Shown here piece by piece: positions 1 to 11,904 of a stretch of DNA of 64,000 nucleotides. Below the pieces are notes generated by a model. The model saw nothing but the letters and a program-made list of their open reading frames with translations, was not told the DNA's origin and did not search any database. Position 1 is the stretch's first letter; the number at the start of each line of letters is the position of its first letter. Source of the DNA: Siphonodentalium dalli (taxonomy: Eukaryota; Mollusca; Scaphopoda; Gadilida; Siphonodentaliidae); NCBI GenBank assembly GCA_032622095.1, contig CP136064.1:52334073-52398072 (forward strand). The letters run 5' to 3'. Both the position numbers and the translations under genes were made by a program.

Positions 1-1060
1 TTTAGTAATAGATCATGCCACGAATCTCTACTCTGGCTATAACGCCCGTAGTCTGTAGAGATCATATTCCACCAGTACAACACATTGGAACTGTTTGAAG
101 TTTAGACAGGGAACATTATAAAGTCGAAAAAGCAACACGGGAATATATTTCTTAATAATTATATGTTCCTTAATAATGTACTCCACTGTAGGTGAATGTC
201 CCAACTCGAAATTGCATGCTTTTCTGTGACTTTTGTGAGCCGATGTGTCACTCGGAATAAGTCGATTAAATAACGTTCAACTTGAAGATACGGTAAGCGT
301 TGGCGATGGGATTTGCTGTTAAAATAATCGCATCCGTTAAAACAGTCATAAACAGAAACAATATTGTATTATAGACCTTGTTCTTATATACCGATCATAA
401 ATATCGCGCAAATTGCATTTTATTGTCATGTTGGTACTCTGTAATATGTAAACAAACGACATGTTATGTAAACAAACAGTGCGCAAATAGTATGCGATAA
501 ACAAAACAATCAACACCGGGAAGACCCCACTATTTGATCTGTGGTTAGAAATGCCACCAAGTTCTTTATACCTTATACTGATATAGCGTGTACTAGTCCT
601 CGCCTCTCAATATTTCCGTGTTGAATAGCTCACCGTGAATCACACTCCTAAACAGATCGCCACGAAGGTTGAGTGTTTTGCTTATCGCTCACATCTATAA
701 GTGCTGTATATAACCAAACGCTCGGCTCATACAAAGTGTGTTATGTTGATAGTATCACATTCATACTATCACTATACTATACTGTATTCTTGAATAATCT
801 TTCATAATTTAGTAACTGTTATTTCTAAATTATAACCTACAACCTAGGCCATCCGTATATGTGCCTTTAAGGAGGCGCCCCATTCGTGAATTTTCAAAAC
901 ATCTCAATTTAAAACTGTCATTTGAAGGGGGAAATCATTATCCTCTATAACCAATGTCTTCTGTAGTACTATGACACATGTTCACTCTCATACACAATAT
1001 GAGAAATATTTTCTAATTATGTAAAAAAAAACAAGTGGTTTAAAAAAATAAAAAAATAAA
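1..1060. repeat. Interspersed repeats at left edge (old MITE copy)
   Basis: No gene seen. Positions 1-250 resemble 17670-17830 and, more weakly, 52960-53060 and (inverted) 54045-54085, so they belong to a dispersed family. About 282-872 is a long copy of a MITE family whose ends read like TTAAAGGCACGGGCGGC; its left end here is ttgaagatacgg and its right end is ccgtatatgtgcctttaa. The right third matches 26440-26562. Seen by comparison within the window; family assignment is inference. Confidence 0.5.
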
Positions 1061-2130
1061 AAAAATTGAGGTAGGTTGATAGAGAGTTTGATAGGAAATA
1101 TTTGCAACACACACACTGCATTATCTAGCTTAGGGTATGTTCATACACTGGCAAGTTTGCACGGCATTTTTAGCAGGCATTTTCTAAAAGATAACCCTAT
1201 GGTGCCAGAATATGAACTGAAATGTGCATATAACATGCATCTTTATCAAAGGGAACGACATGAAAAGTAAGAATTCTGTAATATGTAGTTCCACTTGCAA
1301 CGGTGCTACTGGAATTTGCCTTCAAATATCTGTATGATTTATTTTTGTGAGATAACTGCATGCTATTTACAGACATCGCTACAGGTATACTACAGATATT
1401 TTACTTCGCACATAGTTATAGCTATGGTACGGATGCATTTTTTGTGCTTATTTCCGCTCATATTATGGCACCATATCGTTTTCTACGACGAAATGCCTAC
1501 AAACCATATCGTGCAAACTTGCCAGTGTATGAATATACCCTTATGAACCCAAATAGTGCACGCGCTCAGTCTACCATCTAAAATCATTACTGTCTTCGAG
1601 AAAATAAATAAAACATTTTGCATTGCATATTGTAATTATTTGGTGGCCATTTGCAGAAATATATTTGTATCGTGTGAAAAACAACATAAATGTTATCCAA
1701 CCACGTTTTTAGTAATCTGGCAGACAACACTAAATACTGATTCATCTTTTCAGATATTAATTCGTTTTATGATGATTTTTCGTCCAAAAAATAGTTCTGC
1801 AAAAAAAAAAAAAATGTGCAATGAAAAATGCTTTATTTATTTTCTCACAGACAGTCATGATTTCAGACAGTAGACATAATGTAGACCCTCTAGTTGGATT
1901 CCTAAGCTAGATAATGCAGTGCGTTTTTTGCAAATATTTCTGAAATGACCGCATCATACAATCTTTTTTAAAACCACTTTGTTTTACAGATGTTGTTATA
2001 GTACCGTAGCATACATTGTAAAGGATAATGATTTTTTTCCTGCAAATTGATAAACTAAAATTGAGATTTTGGAAAATTCAAGAATGGGGTGCCTTTTTAA
2101 TGAAAAATTATTGCATGCAAACATATAGCT
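1061..2130. other. Gene-free AT-rich DNA
   Basis: AT-rich sequence with A-runs. Several short open frames occur here (up to 105 codons), but none resembles a known family and none has splice or composition support. Nothing else recognised. Confidence 0.5.
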
Positions 2131-2139
2131 TTAATTTGG

Positions 2140-2575
2140 GACATGACAATCTGCGGGATGGGATGGGATATGAGACAAAACGACAATCTGCGGGACAGAA
2201 TTTCAAATTGAGTGGGACGGCCGATATCTCGAGGAATACAGGGCGTAGGGGGCTCATTTTGGAGTCTTATGAAAGGCCCGCATTCGCCCTATCCACACAT
2301 ATTAACCCCGCCACTGGCCGGACACCAGAAGTTGCATTATTTGATCGACAACTGACCTAACATGGGGTGGAATTTGGGATAGAATGACAATCTGCGGGAC
2401 AGGATTTTCAAATTGCGTGGGACGGCCGATATCTCGAGGAATACAGCGCGTAGAGAGCTCCTTTTGGTGTCTAACGAAAGGTCCACATTCGCCCTATCCA
2501 CACATATTAACACCGCCACTGACCGAACACCGAAAGTTACATTATTCGGTCGACAACTGACCTAACATAAAATGC
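2140..2575. repeat. Two tandem copies of a ~200-bp repeat
   Basis: The phrases gacaatctgcgggac, gggacggccgatatctcgag, cgccctatccacacatatta and tcgacaactgacctaacat occur in the same order at about 2165-2360 and again at 2375-2570. This makes a diverged direct duplication. The open frame at 2028-2360 falls largely within the first copy and is not a gene. Confidence 0.75.
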
Positions 2576-3100
2576 CACAAACACGAAAAACTGCGTTCGA
2601 CATTAATGTTTAGAATTTAGATTTCTTGATGAATACGCTAGCAAACAACAAGTTTTAGGTATCAAATAACGTAGGGGAATAATGTGCATTCGTTTTTAGC
2701 TACAATATGGCTGATTTAGTGCGAATATTGTAATGGCGAACATGCAAAGACGCGCCGATAAAACAGCTAAAACTAGACTCGATGTTTACAATTACAGGAT
2801 CGATTTCAGCTGGTATATTCAATATAATGGGGCGTATATTATATCAAAATGTAGGATTAGACACAGGGAATGTATTTTTTTCCAAATGGGTCCACCAGGC
2901 GGTGAAATTGTTGCATAAATTCGCTCCAAGATATTCGCACTTATTTTTATTTCAGTTGTGACTAAACGCCCATATGCCGGAGCCCGGCGACTAAAAGCCA
3001 AGTTACAAAATAGATCAACTGGTTTGAACGAATGAATATGTCAATGGGAAGACTAGTCAAAAGAATATTCAAATCAAATAGTGTTTATAGACTTAAAAAC
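2576..3100. other. Gene-free DNA between repeats
   Basis: No coding, RNA or repeat feature could be recognised in this interval. Confidence 0.4.
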
Positions 3101-3102
3101 TT

Positions 3103-3598
3103 ATGGTCCGCCATTCATATGCGGTGGAGGTTCTCATATTATCTGCCAGTCATACGCGGGGGAGGTTCTCATATGAACATATTATCCGCCGGTCATCAGC
3201 GGTGGAGGTTCACATTATCCGCCAGTCATACGCGAGGGAAGTTCTCATATTATCCTCCGGTCATACTACGCGTGGGAGGTTCTGATATGAACATATTATC
3301 CGCCGGTCATACGCGATGGAGGTTCATATTATCCACCGGTCATACGCGGAGGTTATCATTTTATCCTCCAGTCATACGTAGGGGAGGTGCTCACATGAAC
3401 ATATTATCCGCCGGTCATACGCGGTGGAGGTTCATATTATCTGCCGGTCATACGTGAGGGAGGTTCTCATATTATCCTCCGGTCATACGTGGGGGAGGTT
3501 CTGATATGAACATATTATCTGCCGGTCATACGCGATGGAGGTTCATATTATCCACCGGTCATACGTAGGGAAGGTTCTCATATGAACATATTATCCAG
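3103..3598 (+). repeat. Minisatellite with gccggtcatacg core
   Basis: About a dozen units of roughly 33-35 bp share the core ccggtcatacgcg-ggaggttc followed by either catattatc or atatgaacatattatc. Long and short units alternate, giving a higher-order pattern. The 141-codon open frame over it (3032-3457) is a product of the repeat. Confidence 0.85.
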
Positions 3599-3727
3599 AT
3601 TTACAACTGTATGAAAATCTAATTAAAAATAATCTGCGTTTTGCTTTGTTCGGAAAAAGGTTAGCACAGATGACATAACAAATATATATATAATATACCA
3701 AATAATGTCAATCTGTAGCAAAATTAT

Positions 3728-4840
3728 TAGTACAGCGGCCAAACGCAAAAAGTGGTCGGGTACCCCTACCCACGGTAGAACAAGTTAAAACCAACTTTTT
3801 TTAAAGGAGAAATATATACTGTAGACGAAAATCATAGTGAAAAATAACGGAATTGGTGGTGGCTATTCTCAAATCGACGATGAACGATACCCACCAGTGA
3901 CTTTACCCAGAAATTAACGATTGTGGTAAAGTGAGCCCTGCGGCTAAGTCCTAAGTTATTAGCCCACATTGTAGGTGTTCAAATGACTACAGCATACCAT
4001 ATCTGTACCTGATATGCAAGAAGTGTTGGTTAATTTAGATTTTCGTGCCATTTGGAGCCGAAACATTTAATTTTTGTTGAAAAATCGCTCTTTTTCAAAA
4101 ATATTATATATTTCGAACATTATCATTCAAACGGATATTACAATAATATTGAAATATTTAGTCCATATGGTGAAGTAGTTATCTGACAAGCATATGAAGA
4201 AAGAAGTTATCAACAATTTTGAACAGTTTGCGAGATATTGGATTTTAGCTACCCCTCCCCCAAACACGTTTTTGGTCGAAAAAAAAAACATATTTTTGAT
4301 AATGACATTACAAACATTTTCGAATTGATCTGAATGGGACCCAATATGAATCTTGTACCGAAAGTGTTGTCCAGCGATGCCGTTTGGTCGATTACAGATG
4401 TGTTCAGGCGTGCAGACCCCCAGTTACAACAACAACAACAATTATTTTTATTGATAACAGGTAAATTTGCATGCATTAACATCGATGTTAAGTACTAAAA
4501 CCTTTGTTATAAACAATAATTGACCAACTATGTAATTCATATGGCTCAGTAGTTATCTGGACACCACAAGTAGAAAAAATTTGACAGAAATTGTCTACGG
4601 TTTTCAAGATATTGGAATTAGGTACCGCTCCCCCGGACGCGATTTGGTAGAAAAACTACATATTTATGATAACAACACAGACGTTTCTAAATTAATCTAA
4701 TGAGCATCTAATCATTATTCGTGTGATGAAAACCTGATCCGTAGACATCGCGAGCGTGGTTTTAGATGACCTCGGGTTTCCAACTAAACCCCCAGTTACA
4801 ACAACAACAACACAATATTTTATTTATGACATGTAATTTT
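3728..4840 (+). repeat. Left inverted arm of the foldback element
   Basis: This arm holds one full arm module (to about 4440) plus a diverged partial one (about 4500-4830). Both contain an acc-ctcccc-acg-tttggt block and a ccagttacaacaacaac block. It pairs in inverted orientation with 8165-9648. Confidence 0.75.
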
Positions 4841-4849
4841 ATATTAACA

Positions 4850-7490
4850 CATATCGACTTTGAGCAACTGAGTTATTTGTTCTAGACGACACATATTTAA
4901 ATATAGGCTAACATAATCATACAGAACAAAATCAGTGTTGCTCCCCCGTCCTATTAGACGTCCTGAACACACCACGAACTGAAAAAATATTATCTCAATA
5001 TTAAGAATCGTGTAATTATAAAGGACAGTTACATAAGAAAATATACAATGTTTATGGATGGGTTTGTTCCCGAAACAGTGTGGCACTTTGCTTGGCAAAT
5101 GTGAAGGGCGAATTTGCTATATATTTTCGAGAACACTCTACCCAATTTAAAGACTTCAACGTAATACGAAATTAAGCTATATGATCTCTAATTCTCTATA
5201 TTAACCGAGAGTGTGACAGGAATGTAGTTCTATCAGAGAATACATAATTTGTATGGATGGGTTGTGCATGTGTCGCTTTACACACAGTGGCTGATAACTA
5301 AGAAAGACGAATTTGCTGTTTTAGGCCCCCCTACACAATTGAAGTGTTAAAGTTGAACAACTCACGAACTGAAATGATTGCTGTAAATATTAGCTGAGGA
5401 TGTGGGTAAAAAATAGTAATATCGGGACGCATACATGATGTTGATGGATGGGTTGGTTGGATCCCGAAAGCCTTTATCACTTTACGAAAATCGGATGGCA
5501 AACTCCAAAGGCGAATATTTGTTGTTTTGTGGGACCCCTTTATATGCCCATTTAAACTCTTGAACACACCAAGCGCTGAATATTCATGCTTTTATTATTA
5601 AATCACAGTGTGAACGAAAGGTAGTGATATCAGGGAATATACATGTTATATGGGTAGATTGGTTCCCAAAATCATAGGGTACTTTACAAAAGGCGGATGG
5701 CAATAACCAAAGCTGAATATTTTCTTTAAGCACCCTACCCAATTAAAGTCTTAAACACACTAATGGATGTGCATGTTCTCAATATTAACTGGGGTGTGGA
5801 CAAATGGTATGTAATTCAGGAAATATACCTCTTCAGTGCACGATGGGTGGGTTGGCTGGCTTCCCAATGCCTGGGGCACTTTACAAAAAGTGGCTAGCAA
5901 AGAGAAGGCGAAATCTCACTGTTTTGGGTACCCATAACCCTTCTAAACTCTTTAGCACACACTGAACCGAATCTATATGCTCTCATGTATTATTTACAAT
6001 TTGGGTGGTTTTGTTCTCGAAATCATGGAACACTTTACAAAAGGCGACTGGCAAATACGAAATGTAATGTTTTAGGCCACTCTACCCCATTTGCAGTCTT
6101 GGGACACACAATGGACCGAAAGGATGTGCTTCCATTATTAACTGCGTGTGTTGAGAAATGGACGCTATATAAAGAGTATAGTATATCAGGGTCTTGAATG
6201 TCTGGGTTAGTTTACAAAAAGTTGTTGATGAAAGAGAAAGGCGAATACTCACTGTTTTGTGGGGGACCCCGTTAACCCATTTAATATCTTGATCAGAGCA
6301 TGAACTGAAGTTATATTCTCTCATACTTAGCTGAGTGTGTGATCGAAAGGTATTGCTATCATGGAATTATTAATTGATATATGGGTGATTTGGTTCCCCC
6401 GAAATCCTGGAACACTTTACAAAAAGCGGCTGGCAAACAAGAAGGCGAATTTTCTATGTCTTGAGGACCCCACTATCCAACTTGAAGTCTTAAAAAAATG
6501 ATATGCACTCAATGTTAACTGAACTTGTGGACAAATGGGATTATTATCTGGAAATACGAATCTGTTATGGATGAGATGCTTCCCGAAAGCCTGTGGCACT
6601 TTACAACCAGTGGTCAGCAAATGAAAGGGCTAAATTTTACTCTCAGGGGACTCCATCCCTATTTGAAGTCTTGAACACACCACTAGATCAAGGCATAAGC
6701 TATCCATATTACCCGAGATTGTGGCCGAATGGCTGTTCTGTCAGAAAAGATGCAATGGTCTCGCGAACACACCGTGGCACCTTACACAAAGCAGATGGCA
6801 AACGATGAAGGCGAATTATAAGGGATCCCTACCCCATGTAAACCATGAACCTACCGCGAACTGAATGGATGTGCCCTCAGGGTCAAAGGACGATCTGGAC
6901 AAATGGCTATTCTATAAAGTAATACACAAGTGTTATAGATGGGTTAATACCCGACAGTCAGGGACACTTTACAAAAAGCGACTGAAAAATGAATAATGCG
7001 ATTTTTTAATGTTTGTATTACCCCCTTCCCAATTTTAAGACTAGAACACACCACGGACTGGAACGATATCATCATTGACTGCGTGTATGGACAATGGCGA
7101 GTTAATTGTACAAGGACGTACACAATGTAAATAGATGGATTTAGATCTGAAAGAATGAGCACTTAACGAAAAGTGACTGGAAAATAAGAAAGGCAAAATT
7201 TTGAGGACCCCTACTGTATTTGAAGTCTTGGAAGACACCACATGGTGAAATGATATGACTCCAATATTAACTGAGGGATTGACCAAAGGTTAATTTTTAT
7301 CAGAATATACATATGTGTTGGTTCCCGAAAGTCTGCATCATGTGGCACTCCACAACAAGCGGCTGGCAAATGTTCACTGTTGTATGTACCCCTACCCTAT
7401 TTGAAGTCTTGAACAGATCATGTACTGAAGGGATTATGAATTCAATATCAACATATATTATGGCCGAAACTATGCGATATATAAGTATGT
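4850..7490 (+). repeat. Degenerate ~200-bp satellite core
   Basis: Roughly a dozen diverged units share, in order, atggatgggtt-gttcccgaaa, cactttacaaaaag-ggctggcaaa, gaaggcgaatt, acccctaccc, tgaagtcttgaacacacca and a segment like tcaatattaactgagtgtgtg. Units are heavily mutated and uneven in length, so the array looks old. The many 60-84 codon frames here are on both strands and are not genes. Confidence 0.8.
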
Positions 7491-8035
7491 GGTAGTTCTA
7501 TCCGGAGGTAAACAATTTATCTGGGAGAGATTGTATGGGGAAAATTATGATGTAATCCAGTTGGAACTGATTGAATTCAATGATATACACATAGTTTCGT
7601 TGGAGCTGATTGGACGCAATGCAACACATGCAGATAATGTTGTTTTCGTCATTGATACGCCCGTCGCCGTGAGATTGCAGACGATCTGGTGGTGGTAAAT
7701 TTCGCGCTCAGCGGGGTTTTAATGCTTTTCACGAAGTTTTAACAAATGGCAGCGTTATGGAAATCGCTTTGTTTTCGAGATTAATGTCTGAACCCCATCA
7801 ACTATTTTAATATTTTCGCGATGACTGAGTTACTCTACATAAAAAGAGTATTTCTGATAAAATTACATTCAGTATGGCGCATAGAAGTTCAGTCTTAGGA
7901 CCACTGTATTCCAAAAAGTAATGATATGCTTTTTCTATTTGCCACAATGACAGAGAGGGGACGTTTTAATGTGATTACTCAATTGGCCATAACTTCAAAC
8001 TACTGCATTTCTATCTTAAACGAGAATGGAGTACT
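7491..8035. other. Unassigned interior of the foldback element
   Basis: Single-copy-looking sequence between the satellite core and the LINE-like tail. A 69-codon frame (7489-7698) shows a small internal echo but no recognisable family. Confidence 0.4.
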
Positions 8036-8151
8036 TGTGCATCTATACGTCAGACATGCTGGGTTCCCTTCTCCTGTCCAATTATTATAATCTCTGTATA
8101 CCATTATTGTTTTTTGGAGAATAAACTATTGATTGATTGATTGATTGATAT
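8036..8151 (+). mobile_element. LINE-like 3' tail ending in (ATTG)n
   Basis: The segment catctatacgtcagacatgc ... aatctctgtatacc ... gaataaact ends in five ATTG repeats. A related copy, without the ATTG run, lies at 22150-22262. A shared 3' UTR ending in a short microsatellite is typical of non-LTR retrotransposons. No ORF of such an element is present, so the assignment is inference. Confidence 0.45.
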
Positions 8152-8164
8152 GCGACACTTACTG

Positions 8165-9648
8165 TGTGTAATAGCAAATAAAATGGGGTGTTGTTGTAAT
8201 TTGGGGTCTGGAAGCCTGAACACGCCTTTAATCACTTAAGCAATGCCCCCGGGCTCAATTTTCAGCAAAAGAATCATGTTTGGCCTCAGTATGATCAATT
8301 GGGAAATTTGGTAAAGTTCTGAACAAAAATATGTAATTTTACGACCAAAAACGTGTTTGGGGGAGGGATAGCTAAAATACATTATTTCGCAAATTGTTCT
8401 AAATTTCTGTTAACTTCTTTCTGCATATGCTTGGCAGATAACTGCCTCACCATAAGAATTAAATATTTGGGCATTATAACAATATCCATTTGAATGATAA
8501 TGTTCGAAAAATAATATTTTTGTGAAAAAGTGCGACTTTTCAGCTAAAAATAAATATTTTGGCTCCAAATGGCAGGAAAATATAAATTAACCAACACTTT
8601 TTTTCATATCATGTAGAGGTATGGTATGACGTAGTAATTTTAACTCCAACAATATGGGCAAATAGGCTAGGACATAGCCACAGGGCTCGCTTTACCAAAA
8701 TCGTTAATTTCTGAAAAAGTCACTGGAGGGTGTCGCGCATCGTCGATGACAATAGCCACCACCTATTCCGTTATTCTTCAATTTCTCTCAAATTCTTTCT
8801 ACTAGTGATGTCCAGATAACTACTGAGCCATATGAATTATATAGTTGGTCACATGTTGTTTATATCAAAGGTTTTAGTAGTTAACATCGATGTTAATGCA
8901 TGCAAAATTACCTGTTATCAATAAAATCATTGTTGTTGTTGTAACTGGGGGTATGAAAGCCTGAACACATCTGTAATCGATTAAACGGCATATCTGGACA
9001 AGACTTTCAGTACAAGATTCATATTGGGTCCGATTCAGATCAATTCCAAAATGTTTATAATGTCATTATCAAAAATATGTATATTTTTCGACCAAAAACG
9101 TGTTTGGGGGAGGGGTAGCTAAAATCCAATATCTAGCAAACCGTTCAAACTTTTTGTTAACTTATTTCTTCATATGCTTGCTAGATAACTAGTACACCAT
9201 ATGAACTAAATATTTCAATGTTATTGCAATATACTTTTCTAAGATAATGTTCGAAAAATATAATTTTTTTGAAAAAGAGCGATTTTTCAACAAAAAATAA
9301 ATGTTTCGGCTCCAAATTGCACGAAAATCCAAATTAACCAACACTTCTTGCATATCAGGTACAGATATGGTATGCTGTAGTCATTTTAACACCAACAATG
9401 TGGGAAAATAACTTAGGACATAGCCGCAGGGCTCACTTTACCAAAATCGTTAATTTCTGGGTAAAGTCACTGGTGGGTATCGTTCATCGTCAATTTGAGA
9501 ATAGCCACCACCAATTCCGTTATTTTTCACTATCATTTTCGTCTACAGTATATATTTCTCCTTCAAAAAAAGTTAGTTTTAACTTGTTCTACCGTGGGTA
9601 GGGGTATCTCGAAAACTAGAGCTCTTTTCCGATTTGGCCGCTGCACTA
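8165..9648 (-). repeat. Right inverted arm of the foldback element
   Basis: This arm carries two direct modules of about 750 bp. The block cgaccaaaaacgtgtttggg recurs near 8342 and 9090, and ttaccaaaatcgttaatttc recurs near 8694 and 9440. Each is the inverse of the left-arm module, so the arm is longer than its partner. Confidence 0.75.
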
Positions 9649-9783
9649 TATTGCCATTCATCTAAAACATCGAAACTATATGAAATACATGGAAATAAAT
9701 TAATCATAAAACATGCAAGAAAAAGTGTCATTTCATGTACAATTTCTCGGCACAAGTGTGTCATTTTATACAATAGACTCTTA

Positions 9784-10258
9784 TTAAAGGCACGGGCGGC
9801 GTCGTTGCAGTAATATTCATATTTGTTCAAATCGCCATCAACAGAAGGAATATTAAAATATATATAGTTTTGTTCATGGTGTACGTAAACAAGATCCTGC
9901 TCGTATTACAGAAGTTTTGCTTCTGTTTACATAACGCAGCTCAATTCTATTGGTTAATCACCCGCAAATGTTATAAACGCTCTTTATTATTTCCATATCA
10001 GAAAAACAGTAACAAATAACGCTCTTTATGTTTACCATATCCGGATCTAAACAAAAGCCAAGTTCTGCAACGTTTTTTGCTTTTGTTTACATAACAAAGG
10101 AAAAAAAATTGACAATAACATACTGTTTATGCCATATTTCTGATTGCTATAAGAACAAGGTCTGTCTATATTTTACTATTCTTTCTGTTCATGGCGGTTT
10201 TTGACGGAGGTGAATATTTCAACAGCATACCCACCGCCAATGCCGCCCGTATCTTTAA
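9784..10258. mobile_element. MITE, 475 bp, TTAAAGG-CACGGGCGGC family
   Basis: The left end ttaaaggcacgggcggc is the inverse of the right end gccgcccgtatctttaa. Inner sequence tttgtttacataac and gctctttat also recurs in 15851-16302. There is no coding capacity. Confidence 0.75.
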
Positions 10259-10439
10259 GTAAATCGGGTACCAAATGTTAGTCTGCACGGAGCCATAAAT
10301 ATATATAGGCTAATAAAATGTCGCTGACTAAGGTCTCACCCCGACGAAGGTGGTAGTTTATACTACAAACTGTAGGGGGAATTGATTACACCAATATGAT
10401 ACAAACTTACAAAGTGCATATTAACTAAATATGATGCAC

Positions 10440-10930
10440 ATTTTCAATGTGTCGAGACAGGGTCAGTAACTCTAAAATAAAAAAAATTCAAACATTTCCA
10501 TGTCGAAAAATGGCAAAAATGACTCCGACTGAACTCAAAATCGTAGGTTCCCATGCTGCATGGTTAATATGTGTCAAGTTTTAAAACAATTGACAGGAAA
10601 ATAACGGAATACAGGCTTCGACAAAAAATGCAATCCAGTATGTACGATTCTATGTCGAAAAATGGCAATAACTCTGCCAAAATGACTCCGACTGAACTCA
10701 AAATCGGAGGTTCGCAGGTTAACACCTGTGACAAGTTTTCAAAAAATTCACTGGAAAATGACGGATTACAGGCTTGGACAAAAGATGCATGTGTCCAATT
10801 AATGATGTAAGATTCTATGCCGAAAAAGGGCAATAACACGCGAAAATGAGTCTGACTGAACACAAAATCGCAGGCGCGCAGGTACCCAGGTACCGGTTGA
10901 TATATATGTGCCAAGTTAAAGACATATTAT
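10440..10930 (+). repeat. Three-copy ~165-bp repeat (mollusc-type dispersed motif)
   Basis: Copies begin near 10500, 10650 and 10815. They share tgtcgaaaaatggcaa-aa, actccgactgaactcaaaat, cg-aggt-cgcaggt and tgtgccaagtt. A further diverged single copy lies at 20262-20385. Dispersed motifs of this kind are common in bivalve and gastropod genomes (general knowledge, not tested here). Open frames on both strands here are by-products. Confidence 0.65.
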
Positions 10931-11037
10931 GTACTTGTTCGGATGCATGAAACTGATAAGTTAGTATTCAGGTGCTATGCCAATTGAGGGAATGTATACC
11001 ATTCTGCTAACATCACCGATAATCTCAAGCAGATCGA

Positions 11038-11310
11038 CCGCCCCACTCCATAGAAAACATTGTCTGAACTACGCTAAATTGTAAATATTTACTATACTCG
11101 AATCGGGACGCTTCTATCGGCGATAAACTAACAAAAACGATTTCGCCATCGGCAGTTACTGCATTTAATTAATATATAAGAATGACGGTGCATGTGCGTT
11201 GTCAATTTAGATATAATATTTGTAAAAAAAATAACTACTTTGAACAAGATTATTCTCCATTTCTATTTGATCACCCTACCGGAGTGTTTCATATCACTTT
11301 AAACAAAATG
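11038..11310. repeat. Dispersed repeat shared with 17345-17565 and 29521-29690
   Basis: Starts with ccactccatagaaaacat and continues through acgatttcgccatc, attaatatataagaat and gaacaagattattctcc. The same order is found at 17358-17562. The first part recurs inverted at 29540-29670, and the last part resembles the sequence just inside the Helitron-type end at 29520. Confidence 0.6.
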
Positions 11311-11753
11311 AGAGAAAATTACAGAATACAGACTCGGATAAAGTTGCGGTCGCACACTCGGTGAGGATTATTACTATAGTCTTCCGACGGAATGTCGAGG
11401 GACAATAATATTCGCCGTATGAATGTCTTGATTCCATACACACGCTAACACATGAAGCTTCAAACACTACAAGCACGTTTATGTGTGTGAACCATAAATT
11501 TATTCCATCCGACTATTGAGAACCGAAAAATTCCAAGGTGGCTGACAAGATAGTTTATATATTAAAATGTAAGAAATGCAGTTATACTTCCACAGTTCTT
11601 AGCGCGCCACAGAACGATTAGAAGCCTCCCATATCATATGCCGACAAAAAAGCAAGTTCTAATCATATGACCACAGAAGTTCTCTATTATTTTCAGCATA
11701 TATTGAAAGGAACATTCGATCGCTGTCGAGCTTTTTCGAAACTTTTATTTCAG

Positions 11754-11904
11754 GATCCGAAGACAATTTGAAAGAGATCACACGAGCCGATTGTAAATGG
11801 AATAATGGATATATTAAATGGGTATCTTCTTATTGTGACAGCATGCCTATCAATTGTTAATGGATGCCCGATGCAGTCCCTGTGCAGCAACGAACCAGCA
11901 CCAG
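11754..11904 (+). CDS. Receptor exon 1: short 5' UTR and signal peptide
   Basis: A plausible acceptor (acttttatttcag) ends at 11753, suggesting that an untranslated exon lies upstream. Translation starts at ATG 11805 and gives MDILNGYLLIVTACLSIVNG, a classic signal peptide, then 13 further residues. The donor is CCAG|GTAAGG after 11904, leaving phase 1. The coding part is 11805-11904. A two-codon upstream ORF overlaps the start (see findings). Confidence is good for the coding part and lower for the UTR boundary. Confidence 0.75.
11797..11805 (+). promoter_or_regulatory. Minimal upstream ORF overlapping the receptor start codon
   Basis: ATG GAA TAA at 11797-11805 encodes Met-Glu-stop, and the final A of its stop is the first base of the receptor ATG (TAATG). 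Known TAATG arrangements can couple termination to reinitiation; any effect here is inference. Confidence 0.4.

Larger units (their letters stand above)
3728..9648. mobile_element. Giant foldback element, ~5.9 kb
   Basis: The left end (TAGTACAGCGGCCAAA at 3728) is the inverted counterpart of the right end (TTTGGCCGCTGCACTA at 9633-9648). Inverted similarity continues inward for about 1.1 kb. Shared landmarks include cccctaccca/tgggtagggg, ggaattggtggtggctattc and its inverse, the cccctcccccaaacacg block, and the ccagttacaacaacaac block. Between the arms lies a degenerate ~200-bp satellite. No transposase frame is seen, so mobilisation would have to be in trans. TA dinucleotides at both edges would fit a TA target duplication, but this is not decisive. 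A related terminus lies near 60035-60085. The architecture matches Drosophila FB/Galileo-like foldback elements by form only. Confidence 0.75.

Noticed and set aside
2028-2360. 110-codon frame
   Set aside because: Falls largely within the first copy of the ~200-bp direct repeat; the second copy is not open in the same frame.
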